A stretch of DNA of 33,921 nucleotides from an uncultured Blautia sp. (lineage in GTDB: Bacteria > Bacillota > Clostridia > Lachnospirales > Lachnospiraceae). The stretch's first letter is position 1. Each line of letters opens with the position of its first letter. Where the stretch lies: assembly GCA_900547685.1 (NCBI GenBank), contig URHS01000023.1, positions 1 through 33,921 of the forward strand, given 5' to 3'. Shown here piece by piece: positions 23,489-33,096 of the stretch. The notes beneath the pieces are model-generated. The model made no database searches. It saw only the letters and a program-made list of their open reading frames with translations, and had not been told where the DNA came from. Position numbers and translations under genes: made by a program.

Positions 23489-24343
23489 TTACATTTTAGA
23501 AATAAATTCATCTAGCGATTGTACTTTTAATGCTGTCTGCATCCACCCTCTGATTACTTCTATATCTTGCTGCTTCAGCAAAATTTCCAAAAGATTGTCC
23601 GGCAGTTGTCCAAATTTTTCTAAAGCCATCTGAAGCATTCCGATTGCTTCTTCTAATTGCCCTTCTTTTCGACCTTCTTTACGTTCATCTTTCAGCAATT
23701 CCTCCAAAAGCATAAATTTTTCCTCCATTTCTCTGCTTCCCTTAATATAGGTAACCGATTTCTGCACTTGTCTTACATAATCGTCTTTAAAATCCTTCTG
23801 ACTTTCATTTAAGTCTGCATGTACAAATTCCAGAAAAGAAACTAACTCTTTCGGTACGTCTTCTGTATTCTTCCCACAGGTATTTAAAAATACAATACAA
23901 CGCCCGTCTTTTAACTGAACTTCTTCCGTTTCCGTGCAAGCTGCACTAAAAGTATATCGATATTTTCCTTCCCCAAAAGGATCAAAATCGCAAAGAAAAA
24001 TCACGTAGCTATCAGGAAGTTCTGCATATTCACAGCCTTTTACCAAAAGCTCCATATCCATCTGACTTTGATAATATCGGCTTCTGCGACCAAGCGCTGT
24101 CTGTTTTAACACCTGCATTTCTACATTATAACGTGTATTGTTTTCGTCTTTTGCATAAACATCTAAACGAACACCTTTATACTCTGGACGATAGACAATA
24201 TTTTTCTCTGTGCTGATTTCCACATGGTCAATTTTAATGGGAAGGGCACGTTCTAAAAAGCCTTTACAGTTTTCTTCATCTGACATCACTGCTGCAAACA
24301 TAAAATTATTCTTAATTGTAAGATTTTTTAATGGTGTATTCAT
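23489..24343 (-). CDS. Rpn-family (PD-(D/E)XK) nuclease/transposase-like protein
   Basis: A 284-residue protein of the Rpn/YhgA-like family with a PD-(D/E)XK nuclease core: D61 in VRLDVYAKD, E75 and Q77 in NVEMQV, and a following RSRYYQSQMD segment. Family members act as DNA endonucleases that raise recombination; many are called transposases though they are usually lone genes. A charged stretch KDERKEGRKEGQLEE near 218-232 is typical before the C-terminal helical part. Start is ATG at 24343 with GGAGG. No terminal repeats mark a mobile element. Confidence 0.8.
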   Translation of the reverse strand: MNTPLKNLTIKNNFMFAAVMSDEENCKGFLERALPIKIDHVEISTEKNIVYRPEYKGVRLDVYAKDENNTRYNVEMQVLKQTALGRRSRYYQSQMDMELLVKGCEYAELPDSYVIFLCDFDPFGEGKYRYTFSAACTETEEVQLKDGRCIVFLNTCGKNTEDVPKELVSFLEFVHADLNESQKDFKDDYVRQVQKSVTYIKGSREMEEKFMLLEELLKDERKEGRKEGQLEEAIGMLQMALEKFGQLPDNLLEILLKQQDIEVIRGWMQTALKVQSLDEFISKM

Positions 24344-24669
24344 ATTTTTCCTCCACTTTACAGAGGAATTCTATAAAATATAGTATAGCAGATAAAAAAC
24401 AAGGTCACCAGCTTTTTTGAAAATTCAATTCAAAAAATGTGCTATTTTTGTCGCGAATGTCGTTCGCTACACACTAAAAGGCAGAACATCTTTTGAAAAT
24501 ATAAAAGCTATTGTCAATACTCTGAAATAAATCTCTCCTCTGTTTTACTTTCCCCACTTGACCATTTCTACTTTTTCTGTGTATACTAGTAGTGGAAAAG
24601 AGCGTTTGCGGATTATATTTGTATAATTCGTACACGCTTTTTTCTTTTCAGCCAAAGGAGGGCATCATC
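24344..24669. other. Gene-free stretch between Rpn gene and yitT
   Basis: It holds a minus-strand extended -10 TGCTATACT (hexamer 24382-24387) for the Rpn gene, a small dyad GCGAA/TTCGC near 24453-24467, and the plus-strand yitT promoter TTGACC (24558-24563) and TATACT (24582-24587), 18 bases apart. Apart from a short open frame ending at 24530 without a credible start, I see no gene. Confidence 0.6.
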
Positions 24670-25542
24670 ATGAAAAAAAATCATCCAACTATGTGGTATG
24701 TAAAAAAATGGAGTATAGACATCGGTATTGATATTTTTGGCGGTGTACTGATTGCACTTGCCACTTATAATTTTGCAGCAGCATCAGAATTTCCTGTTGT
24801 GGGGCTTAACGGAATTGCCTTAATTTTCTACCATCTATGGGGACTACCCATTGGTAAGGTAGCTTTAATTCTAAATATTCCTATTGCTCTTTGCTGTTTT
24901 CGTATTTTAGGACGTAATTTCTTTCTCCGTTCTCTGCGAACTATCTTAATTACATCTTTTCTTATGGATTACGCTGCACCGCTATTTCCTGTATATCAAG
25001 GTGACAGAATGTTGGCAGCTATCTGCACCGGTGTTTTATCCGGTCTTGGATTTGCATTAATTTATATGCGTGACTCTTCTACAGGAGGAGCTGATTTTGT
25101 TATGCTTACTTTAAAAGCTTTAAATCCTCATCTTACCTTAGGCAAAATTGCATTTGCCATGGATGCTTTCATTGTTGTTCTTGGAACTGTCATTGTATCC
25201 AAAGATATTGACAGTTTGATTTATGGTATGATTATCAGTTTCCTTTTATCCACAGTTGTGGACAAAGTAATGTATGGAATTGACGCAGGAAAAATGACGT
25301 TAATTGTCACTGATTATGCCAAAGAAGTAGCACAGAAAATTGATGAAGTCACTGCCAGAGGCGCCACTTTTCTAAAAGCAGAGGGAAGTTATTCCGGTGA
25401 TGAAAAAGATGTTGTCATGTGTGCTTGCAACAACAAACAAATGTACAGTATTCGAAATGCAGTGAAAGAGATTGACCCAAAAGCTTTCATTATCATTATG
25501 GAATCTAATGAAGTATTAGGTGAAGGTTTTAAACCTCATTAA
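24670..25542 (+). CDS. YitT-family membrane protein
   Basis: A 290-residue protein starting at ATG 24670, which has AAAGGAGG upstream. About five membrane helices fill 20-200 with family stretches NFAAASEFPVVGLNGIA (34-50), FLRSLRTIL (85-93) and STGGADF (137-143). The C-terminal 205-285 is the DUF2179 domain (ARGATFLKAEGSY, then VVMCACNNKQM), a cytosolic fold. Function of YitT proteins is not settled. Monocistronic, with its own promoter and terminator. Confidence 0.85.
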   Translation: MKKNHPTMWYVKKWSIDIGIDIFGGVLIALATYNFAAASEFPVVGLNGIALIFYHLWGLPIGKVALILNIPIALCCFRILGRNFFLRSLRTILITSFLMDYAAPLFPVYQGDRMLAAICTGVLSGLGFALIYMRDSSTGGADFVMLTLKALNPHLTLGKIAFAMDAFIVVLGTVIVSKDIDSLIYGMIISFLLSTVVDKVMYGIDAGKMTLIVTDYAKEVAQKIDEVTARGATFLKAEGSYSGDEKDVVMCACNNKQMYSIRNAVKEIDPKAFIIIMESNEVLGEGFKPH

Positions 25543-25551
25543 TATACAGAA

Positions 25552-25614
25552 AAAGGCTGTTGCATGGAATATTAATCAAAACACTCCTGATTACTATTCC
25601 ATACAACAGCCTTT
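25552..25614. terminator. Bidirectional terminator between yitT and truA
   Basis: AAAGGCTGTTG (25552-25562) pairs with CAACAGCCTTT (25604-25614), then after one C-A mismatch ATGGAATA pairs with TATTCCAT, about 19 pairs in total. It ends both converging transcripts. Confidence 0.85.
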
Positions 25615-25622
25615 CTTAAATT

Positions 25623-26360
25623 TTAAAAATATTGAATTTCCATTAAGGTAAGTCCCCTTGCAGGTGCTGTAGGCCCTGCTTTTTTTCTGTCTTTTGCTTC
25701 CAGAATTTCCTGCATTTTTTCCGGTGGATAAAGCCCTCCGCCAATATCCATAAGAGTTCCTGCTATAATCCGAACCATATTATATAGGAAACCTTCTCCG
25801 GTAATACGGATAGTAATTCTATCCTCATTTTTTTCAATCTGAATTTCTTTTACTGTTCTTACCGTAGTTTTCACCTGAGCTCCTGTACCACAAAAACTCT
25901 TAAAATCATGTTCTCCCACCAGGTATTCTGCTGCTTCTCTCATTTTCTCTATATCCAGCGGAATATAGGTGAAATGAGAGTAAAATCTTTCTGTAGGAAT
26001 TGGAAAACGGCGGTTTAAAATCCGATATTCATAGGTTTTTTGACTTTTTATATAGCGAGGATGAAAATTTACATCTACTTCCTCCGACTTCTGAATACGG
26101 ATATCTTCCGGAAGTCTTTGATTTAAGGCGAAAGAAAACTTATCTCCCGGCATTCTCATTTCCGTATCAAATACTGCCACATTTCCCAAAGCGTGAACCC
26201 CCGCATCTGTCCGGCTGGCTCCAATGGTTTCTATTTTCTCTCCCGTAAACTCTGATAAACACTGATTTAAAACTTCCTGAATGGTTATGCCATTTGGCTG
26301 AACCTGCCAGCCACAATAATTCGTTCCATCATAAGCAACTGTCAGCTTTACACGTTTCAT
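25623..26360 (-). CDS. truA: tRNA pseudouridine(38-40) synthase
   Basis: TruA isomerises uridine 38-40 in the anticodon arm. The 245-residue length is normal; the catalytic aspartate is D52 in RTDAGVHA (50-57), and GEGFLYNMVR near 190-199 is the second family motif. It follows ecfT by 15 bases, a linkage common in Firmicutes. Confidence 0.96.
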   Translation of the reverse strand: MKRVKLTVAYDGTNYCGWQVQPNGITIQEVLNQCLSEFTGEKIETIGASRTDAGVHALGNVAVFDTEMRMPGDKFSFALNQRLPEDIRIQKSEEVDVNFHPRYIKSQKTYEYRILNRRFPIPTERFYSHFTYIPLDIEKMREAAEYLVGEHDFKSFCGTGAQVKTTVRTVKEIQIEKNEDRITIRITGEGFLYNMVRIIAGTLMDIGGGLYPPEKMQEILEAKDRKKAGPTAPARGLTLMEIQYF

Positions 26361-26375
26361 AGCACACTCCTTTTC

Positions 26376-27176
26376 CTACAGAAGCATACGTACAGCAATA
26401 TCAATGCCCAAATAAACAATCGTAATGCCATAAGCCACATAATCTCTGGTCTTATATACCAGAGGTTTCATCTGCGTCCTATCATCACCACCATGATAGC
26501 ATCTTGCTTCCATTGCCATTGCCAAATCATCTGCACGTCGAAAAGCTGAAATAAACAATGGAACCAGCAATGGAATTAAACCTTTTGCCTTCTGAATTAA
26601 ATTACCGCTTTCAAAATCTGCCCCACGTGCAATTTGTGCTTTCATAATCTTATCAGCTTCTTCTAATAAGATAGGAATAAAACGCAAGGCAATAGACATC
26701 ATCATAGAAATTTCATGTACCGGAACATGAATTTTGTTTAATGGATGTAAAATTCTCTCCAAGCCATCTGTAAGCTGATTTGGTGTAGTTGTCAATGTCA
26801 TAATAGAAGAACCAATAACCAGATAAATCAAACGGATACCAATTTTAATTGCCTGAGCAATACCTTCTTTGGTAAGTTTCAAAAATCCAAAACTCCAAAT
26901 AACTTCTCCCGGTACTAAAAACAAGTTAAATGCTACCGTAATTAACAGGATAATAAACAATGGTTTCAAACCTTTGAGCATAAATTTTACCGGTACTTTA
27001 GATAAAATAATCAGTCCCACTAAAAAGCAGGTAGCAATGACATATCCCCAGAAAGAGTCAGCTACAAAAAGAGAAACCAGATAAATAAATGTACCAATAA
27101 ATTTCGTTCTAGGGTCCAGACGATGCAAAACAGAATTTGCCGGATAATATTGTCCTATGGTAATATCTCTAATCAT
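26376..27176 (-). CDS. ecfT: ECF transporter transmembrane coupling protein
   Basis: EcfT links the two ATPases to substrate-binding S proteins for vitamin uptake. The 266 residues hold about five membrane helices; the coupling-helix motifs are ARG at 183-185 (AQIARGADFES) and ARC at 224-226 (MEARCYHGG), the second deviating from the usual ARG. Start overlaps ecfA2 by 8 bases. No S protein lies beside it, so it is probably a shared group II module. Confidence 0.93.
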   Translation of the reverse strand: MIRDITIGQYYPANSVLHRLDPRTKFIGTFIYLVSLFVADSFWGYVIATCFLVGLIILSKVPVKFMLKGLKPLFIILLITVAFNLFLVPGEVIWSFGFLKLTKEGIAQAIKIGIRLIYLVIGSSIMTLTTTPNQLTDGLERILHPLNKIHVPVHEISMMMSIALRFIPILLEEADKIMKAQIARGADFESGNLIQKAKGLIPLLVPLFISAFRRADDLAMAMEARCYHGGDDRTQMKPLVYKTRDYVAYGITIVYLGIDIAVRMLL

Positions 27177-28029
27177 TTTTTCTTTTCTCCAGTGCCTTTA
27201 AAATACTTGCTTTTGCTTCCTCCACAGTAATTGCCGAACAATCACAGGAAAGCCCTGCCTCCTGAAGTTCATTCATAATATACGTAATCTGAGGTGCTGC
27301 AAGACCTATCTGTTCCAGCTCTTTATAATGAGCAAAAACTTCTTTCGGTGTACCGTCAAAAGCTTTTTTTCCTTTATTCATTACCAGGATACGATCTACA
27401 TATCTGGCAATGTCTTCCATACTGTGTGAAACCAGAATAACTGTAATTTTTCTCTGTTCATGGAGATAAGCAATCTGGTCTAAAATCTCATCTCTTCCTC
27501 TTGGATCAAGTCCTGCCGTAGGTTCGTCTAAAATAAGCACTTCCGGTTCCATGGCAAGAACACCTGCAATGGCAACTCGGCGCTTCTGTCCTCCTGATAG
27601 TTCAAAAGGTGAGCTCTTATAATATTTTTCTTTCAGCCCCACCTGCTGCAATGCCTCTATTGCTTTTTTCTCTGCTTCTTCATTAGAAAGCCCTTGATTT
27701 TTGGGGCCAAAACACACATCTGATAAAACATCAGCTTCAAAAAGCTGATGCTCAGGATACTGAAAAACCAACCCCACCTGACTGCGAAGACGTTTTAAAG
27801 AATACTCTTCCTGCCATATATTTTCCTCTTTATAAGATACTACTCCTGAGGTAGGACGCATCAGACCATTAAAATGCTGGATTAAGGTTGACTTTCCGCT
27901 GCCTGTATGACCAATAATTCCCAAAAACTGTCCTGCAGGAATTTCTAAAGAAATATCTTTTAAAGCATGCATTTCGTATGCAGTTCCGGGATTGTAAGTG
28001 TACGTAACATGTTCTAATTTTAATGACAT
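27169..28029 (-). CDS. ecfA2: ECF transporter ATPase A2
   Basis: A 286-residue ABC ATPase: Walker A GHTGSGKS at 40-47, Q-loop FQYPEHQLF at 89-97, signature LSGGQ at 144-148, and Walker B VLILDEP at 164-170. The C-terminal extension (about 230-286) is typical of EcfA. It overlaps ecfA1 by 10 bases and ecfT by 8, so the three are translated together. Confidence 0.95.
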   Translation of the reverse strand: MSLKLEHVTYTYNPGTAYEMHALKDISLEIPAGQFLGIIGHTGSGKSTLIQHFNGLMRPTSGVVSYKEENIWQEEYSLKRLRSQVGLVFQYPEHQLFEADVLSDVCFGPKNQGLSNEEAEKKAIEALQQVGLKEKYYKSSPFELSGGQKRRVAIAGVLAMEPEVLILDEPTAGLDPRGRDEILDQIAYLHEQRKITVILVSHSMEDIARYVDRILVMNKGKKAFDGTPKEVFAHYKELEQIGLAAPQITYIMNELQEAGLSCDCSAITVEEAKASILKALEKRKND

Positions 28030-28865
28030 AGCTTATCCACCAATTCCTTTGTCGTAAGTATTCCATCTGGAAGATCTACTCCTGCCTTCTTTAATTCATG
28101 AGCAAGAAGTGTCACCTGTGGTACGTCCAAGCGATATTTCTTTAATTCTTCTACCCTTGAGAAGATTTCTCTTGGAGTTCCCTCCATAACAACCTGTCCC
28201 TGATCCATTACAAAAACTTTATCGGAGTCAATAACTTCTTCCATATAATGAGTAATTAATATTACAGTGATACCCTCTGTTCTGTTTAATTCATGAACGG
28301 CTGCCAGAACTTCTTTTCTTCCGTTTGGATCCAGCATGGCAGTAGGCTCATCTAAAATAATACATTTTGGATGCATTGCCAACACTCCTGCAATGGCAAC
28401 TCGTTGCTTCTGTCCTCCTGACAGTTTATTTGGAGAGCGATGACGAAAGACCGTCATTCCTACAGATTCTAAACTTTTATCCACTCTTTTCCATATTTTA
28501 CCTGTTGGTATTCCCATATTTTCAGGTCCAAATCCAACATCTTCTTCCACAACAGTACCGATAATCTGATTGTCCGGATTTTGGAAAACCATTCCTGCTT
28601 TCTGACGGATTTTCCAAAGCTGCTCCATAGCCTTAGTATCTGTTCCATCAATCCATATATTCCCCTCTGTAGGAAGCAGCAAAGCATTAATATGCTTTGC
28701 CAATGTAGATTTTCCTGAGCCATTATGTCCCAGGATTGAAATAAACTGTCCTGCCTTTACATCCAAATCAACATCTTTGACTGCGGTATAACTTTCGCAG
28801 GGCTGTCCATTATCATCATATTTTACATATTCATATTTTAATTTTCTGGATTTTATAATTTCCAT
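28020..28865 (-). CDS. ecfA1: ECF transporter ATPase A1
   Basis: A 281-residue ABC ATPase partner of EcfA2: Walker A GHNGSGKS at 46-53, Q-loop FQNPDNQI at 94-101, signature LSGGQ at 148-152, and Walker B IILDEP at 169-174. Start ATG at 28865 with AAGGA is preferred over a longer frame that would overlap the upstream HAD gene. rplQ, the usual upstream neighbour in Firmicutes, is replaced by the HAD/GNAT gene. Confidence 0.95.
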   Translation of the reverse strand: MEIIKSRKLKYEYVKYDDNGQPCESYTAVKDVDLDVKAGQFISILGHNGSGKSTLAKHINALLLPTEGNIWIDGTDTKAMEQLWKIRQKAGMVFQNPDNQIIGTVVEEDVGFGPENMGIPTGKIWKRVDKSLESVGMTVFRHRSPNKLSGGQKQRVAIAGVLAMHPKCIILDEPTAMLDPNGRKEVLAAVHELNRTEGITVILITHYMEEVIDSDKVFVMDQGQVVMEGTPREIFSRVEELKKYRLDVPQVTLLAHELKKAGVDLPDGILTTKELVDKLCH

Positions 28866-28891
28866 CGCAATTCCTTTTCTTTGGATTTTTC

Positions 28892-30100
28892 TTATTGTAT
28901 CTGATTTTCCAACGCTCTGCAAGCATATCTCCACACTTCCATATCATCACTGTCTCCTTGCAGATGATAATCAATTTTCTCAAAGCCCAGTTTCTTTGCC
29001 AGATTCAAAGAAGGTGCATTCCCCTCTTTTATTCGACAATATAAATAAACAGCGCCTCTTTCATGAGCTACTTTTAAAATTGCCTTACAGGCTTCATAAG
29101 CAAAGCCAAGTCTTCTGAAATTTTCATCAATAATATATCCCAATTCTACCACACTTTTATTATGATTCCAGAATTTTGGTTCTACACCTGCACGTCCTAC
29201 AATTTCACCTGTATCTTTCTTTATGATACACCAATATCCCATATCACACATCTCATACATATAAGTACGATATGCTTCAAAATCTTCCAGTTCTTCTGTC
29301 AATGGTTTTGCCACACCTTCACAGGCATCTCTTGAAGTTTCCTGTGCACAGATTTCCATTAAATGGGGAATATCTTCTTTTTTCATTTCCCGAATAAGAA
29401 GTCTGGGTGTTTCACAAACCAATGCAGGAATATGATGGCTATGACAATAGATTTTTTCCACAAAATTCTTATCTATTTCCTCAAACCCCTCTACAACCAC
29501 AGATGCCAGACCCAAATCCTGCTTTCCCGAATCCGGATTATAAAAAGCCATACATGTCATATTGGCTGCCTTTGCAGCCTTACATCCATTTTGGGAGTCT
29601 TCCACCACAAGACATTCCTTTGGCTCAATTCCCATACACTCCGCTGTTTTCATAAATACATCAGGAGCCGGTTTTGGATTTTTTACAGATTCCCCACTTA
29701 CAAGATACTTAAAATATTTCCGAATTCCCCAGTGTCCTGTTGCTTCTTCAATATATTCCAACGGCGAAGAGGAAGCCACTGCCATATCATAGCCGGCCTG
29801 AAAAAGTCTATGCAGAAATTCCTTTACATGAGGAATGAGAGGAGGATATCCCTGCTTTTTAAGCATCTCCTCTTTTATTTTCTTCATTTCTTGTATCAAA
29901 CTTTCATCATTTCGGGAAATTCCATAATTCTCATGAAGCAAATCCATTAAGAAATCTATAGTAGAGCCTATACAAGGCTTGTAGATTTCATATTCTATAT
30001 GAATCCCCCGCCTTTTTAATGTTTCTTCCCAAACCTTAAAGTGAAATGGCTCACTGTTAATCAGAACCCCGTCCATATCAAATATAATTCCTTTTAACAT
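28892..30100 (-). CDS. HAD phosphatase / GNAT acetyltransferase fusion
   Basis: A 402-residue protein made of two enzymes. Residues 1 to about 212 are a HAD hydrolase of the beta-phosphoglucomutase-like group: DxD at D8/D10, S110 in VASSS, K143 in NPKPAPD and E167/D168 in VVEDSQNG. Residues about 229-395 are a RimJ/RimL-type GNAT: ETPRLLIREMKKEDI (230-244), acetyl-CoA loop RRLGFAYEA (329-337) and NAPSLNLAKKLGF (361-373). The linker has a CHSHH stretch at 219-223. Both halves look intact. It could act on a phosphosugar and an amine in one pathway, but neither substrate is known. It sits between ysxC and ecfA1. Confidence 0.85.
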   Translation of the reverse strand: MLKGIIFDMDGVLINSEPFHFKVWEETLKRRGIHIEYEIYKPCIGSTIDFLMDLLHENYGISRNDESLIQEMKKIKEEMLKKQGYPPLIPHVKEFLHRLFQAGYDMAVASSSPLEYIEEATGHWGIRKYFKYLVSGESVKNPKPAPDVFMKTAECMGIEPKECLVVEDSQNGCKAAKAANMTCMAFYNPDSGKQDLGLASVVVEGFEEIDKNFVEKIYCHSHHIPALVCETPRLLIREMKKEDIPHLMEICAQETSRDACEGVAKPLTEELEDFEAYRTYMYEMCDMGYWCIIKKDTGEIVGRAGVEPKFWNHNKSVVELGYIIDENFRRLGFAYEACKAILKVAHERGAVYLYCRIKEGNAPSLNLAKKLGFEKIDYHLQGDSDDMEVWRYACRALENQIQ

Positions 30101-30121
30101 ACTATCCCTCTCGCCTGTGCT

Positions 30122-30727
30122 CTATGCTTCCGGCTGAACCTCTCCAAATAAAAGCTCCTCAGCAAGAGCCCATATTTCTTCTCTGCCCTGCTTTGTCTGC
30201 GCAGAAAATGGTATAATTTGAGCTCCTTTAGGCAATTCCAACCCTTCTTTAATAATTTTTAATTGTTTTTGAATTTGACTTCTCTTTAATTTATCTGATT
30301 TTGTAGCAATAATAATCGGCTGGTATCCATTGTATACAATCCAATCATACATCGTCTTATCATTTTCTGATGGTTTATGACGAATATCAATCAACAGAAA
30401 AACTGCCTTTAACTGCTTTGATTTATGGAGATATCTCTCAATTAGCTTTCCCCATTGCTCTTTTACTGACTGGGATACTTTTGCATAACCATATCCCGGT
30501 AAATCTACAAGATACATTTCATGATTAACATTATAAAAATTAATAGTCTGAGTTTTCCCCGGAGATGCACTGGTACGTGCCAGTGATTTTCTGTTCATCA
30601 GTGCATTAATCAGGGATGATTTTCCAACATTGGATTTTCCTGCAAATGCGATTTCGGGAACCTCATTCTCAGGAAGAGTGCTGGTAATACCACAGACAAT
30701 ATCCAGTGCTACATGTTTAATGACCAT
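30122..30727 (-). CDS. ysxC: Ribosome-biogenesis GTPase YsxC/EngB
   Basis: A 201-residue GTPase needed for large-subunit assembly. G1 GKSNVGKS is at 30-37, G3 DLPG at 75-78 and G4 TKSD at 142-145, with SAQ (G5) near 175. It follows lon by 15 bases in the conserved clpX-lon-ysxC order. Confidence 0.96.
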   Translation of the reverse strand: MVIKHVALDIVCGITSTLPENEVPEIAFAGKSNVGKSSLINALMNRKSLARTSASPGKTQTINFYNVNHEMYLVDLPGYGYAKVSQSVKEQWGKLIERYLHKSKQLKAVFLLIDIRHKPSENDKTMYDWIVYNGYQPIIIATKSDKLKRSQIQKQLKIIKEGLELPKGAQIIPFSAQTKQGREEIWALAEELLFGEVQPEA

Positions 30728-30742
30728 GTGTTTTCCTCCATT

Positions 30743-33064
30743 TTACTTTTTTTCTGCTAAAGCCTGTTTTAAGACTTCTTCCATTGTTTTTACAGGTACA
30801 ATTTCAAGGCCTTCTGTAATTTCCTTTTCCATTTCCTCAATGTCTGCCTGATTTTCAAAAGGAATTAATACCTTTTCAATTCCTGCACTTTTAGCAGCCA
30901 GCAGTTTTTCTTTTAATCCTCCAATTGGAAGAACTCTGCCTCGCAGAGTAATTTCTCCCGTCATGGCTACATCTGCTTTTACAGGAACTTCTGTAATAGC
31001 AGAAAGCATTGCTGTTGCCATGGTAATGCCTGCTGATGGACCATCCTTTGGTACCGCTCCTTCTGGTATATGGATATGTATATCATGCTCTTTAAAAAAG
31101 TCAGCATCAATATGATATTTCGATGCAACAGAACGAATGTAACTAATTCCTGTCTGTGCAGATTCCTTCATTACATCGCCTAACTGTCCTGTTAAAAGGA
31201 AATCACCTTTGCCCGGCATAAGATTTACTTCAATCTGCAGGGTATCTCCGCCTACACTTGTCCATGCCAGACCTCTTACAATACCAACTTCGTCTGTTTC
31301 ATTCTTTTTCTGATAAGTATAACGTGCTCTGCCCAAAAATTCTTCCAAATTTTCCTTATTTACTGTAACAGTTTCTTCTTTATCCTCCAAAATTTTACGG
31401 GCTGTCTTTCTACAAATTTCTCCGATTTTTCTCTCCAGACTTCTCACGCCTGCTTCTTTCGTATAACCGGTAATAATCTCATGAAGAGCATCTTCTTCAA
31501 TACAGAGCTGTCCCTTTTTTAATCCATGCTTTTTCACCTGCTTTGGAATTAAATGCTCCATTGCAATATGAGATTTCTCATTCTCTGTATAACTGCTTAC
31601 TTCAATAATTTCCATACGGTCTAAAAGTGGTCTTGGAATTGTCTGCAAATCATTTGCAGTTGCAATAAACAGCACCTCAGATAAATCCAGAGGAATTTCT
31701 ACATAATGGTCTCTGAATTTTTTATTCTGCTCTGAATCTAAAACTTCCAATAACGCAGAGGAAGTGTCTCCTTTATAGTCACTGCTGACCTTATCAATTT
31801 CATCCAAAAGTACCAGAGGATTTTTTACATCCGCCTGAATCAAACCATTTGCAATGCGTCCGGGCATTGCTCCGATATAAGTTCTTCTATGTCCTCTGAT
31901 TTCTGCTTCATCTCTGACACCGCCTAAAGAAATACGCACGTATTCTTTATCTAAAGCTCGTGCCACAGAACGGGCAATAGAGGTTTTTCCGGTTCCCGGA
32001 GGTCCTGCAAGACAAAGGATAGGACTCTCTCCCTTTTTCGTCAGTGTCCGCACAGCCAAGAATTCCATAATTCTTTCTTTTACTTTTTCCAGCCCGTAAT
32101 GGTCTTCTTCTAAAATTTTATTTGCTTTCTTCAGATTTTTATTATCTCTTGAAGTTTTATCCCATGGAAGTGATAACAGCGTTTCAATATAACTTCGTGC
32201 TACACCTGCTTCTGCCTGAATACCTGCCGCATTTTTAAAACGCTGAATTTCTTTATAAATCTTTTCTTTCACTTCCTTAGGAGCTTTCAATTTGTCTGTT
32301 TGTTCTTTAAAACGATCTGCCTCAGAAACGGTATCCTGTTCTCCTAATTCTTCTCGGATAACTTTCATTTGTTCACGCAGAATATATTCTCGCTGATTTT
32401 TATCCACACGTTCTTTTACTTTATTACTTAAATCTATGCGAATTTGCATAATTTCAATTTCATTACTCAAAATCATGCCAAGCGTTTCATATCTGTCTTC
32501 CAGAGAAACCGCTTCTAATATCTTCTGTTTATCTTCATATTTCATTGGCAGATTTACCGCAATCTGGTCAATTACATTTTCAATTTCTTCAATTTCCAGA
32601 ATTTGTCCTGCCAAATCTTTGCTCATCTTTGTATTTTCATTGCAGTAACGTACAAACAGCTCTTTTATACCTCGAAGCATGGCTTCCTTTACATTTTCAT
32701 CTAAAGAAACTTCTTCCTCTTCAAAAAGTGCCACTTCTGCTTCTAAATATACATCTTCACTTTCAAAACGCACAAGTTCTGCTCTTTGCTTTCCTTCTAC
32801 CAGCACTTGAACCATATTTTTCCTGTTTTTCACTAACTGTTTAATTTCCCCGATTGTACCTACTGTATATAAATCTTCCTGCGAAGGTTCTTCCGTCTGT
32901 GGTTCTCTTTGTGTAATCAGGAAAACTTTCTGATCCTGAACCATAGCCTTTTCTATAGCCTTTATGGATTTTTCCCTACTTACATCAAAATGAACAATCA
33001 TGTCAGGAAGAATGGTTGTACCTCTAAGGGCGATTGCTGGCAAATGCTGTATCATGTCACTCAT
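30743..33064 (-). CDS. lon: ATP-dependent protease Lon
   Basis: A 773-residue cytoplasmic protease. It has an N-terminal substrate domain (about 7-205), a coiled region (210-300), AAA+ Walker A GPPGTGKT at 354-361 and DEID at 421-424, and the Ser-Lys protease domain with S677 in PKDGPSAG and K720 in GGLKEK (spacing 43, as in E. coli S679/K722). ATG at 33064 is behind GGAGGAG, 32 bases after clpX. Confidence 0.97.
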   Translation of the reverse strand: MSDMIQHLPAIALRGTTILPDMIVHFDVSREKSIKAIEKAMVQDQKVFLITQREPQTEEPSQEDLYTVGTIGEIKQLVKNRKNMVQVLVEGKQRAELVRFESEDVYLEAEVALFEEEEVSLDENVKEAMLRGIKELFVRYCNENTKMSKDLAGQILEIEEIENVIDQIAVNLPMKYEDKQKILEAVSLEDRYETLGMILSNEIEIMQIRIDLSNKVKERVDKNQREYILREQMKVIREELGEQDTVSEADRFKEQTDKLKAPKEVKEKIYKEIQRFKNAAGIQAEAGVARSYIETLLSLPWDKTSRDNKNLKKANKILEEDHYGLEKVKERIMEFLAVRTLTKKGESPILCLAGPPGTGKTSIARSVARALDKEYVRISLGGVRDEAEIRGHRRTYIGAMPGRIANGLIQADVKNPLVLLDEIDKVSSDYKGDTSSALLEVLDSEQNKKFRDHYVEIPLDLSEVLFIATANDLQTIPRPLLDRMEIIEVSSYTENEKSHIAMEHLIPKQVKKHGLKKGQLCIEEDALHEIITGYTKEAGVRSLERKIGEICRKTARKILEDKEETVTVNKENLEEFLGRARYTYQKKNETDEVGIVRGLAWTSVGGDTLQIEVNLMPGKGDFLLTGQLGDVMKESAQTGISYIRSVASKYHIDADFFKEHDIHIHIPEGAVPKDGPSAGITMATAMLSAITEVPVKADVAMTGEITLRGRVLPIGGLKEKLLAAKSAGIEKVLIPFENQADIEEMEKEITEGLEIVPVKTMEEVLKQALAEKK

Positions 33065-33096
33065 TCTCGCTCCTCCTTCATACTGTAACCGGTTTT

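Noticed and set aside
23489..24343. Insertion sequence around the Rpn-family gene
   Set aside because: No terminal inverted repeats or target duplication seen; lone Rpn genes are common.
24396..24530. Open plus-strand stretch ending ...FENIKAIVNTLK
   Set aside because: No ATG and no ribosome site; only a TTG could start it. It might be a relic of a DNA-binding protein, but I cannot support this.
28866..28934. Longer ecfA1 start overlapping the HAD/GNAT gene
   Set aside because: The added 23 residues do not look like the family, while ATG at 28865 has AAGGA.
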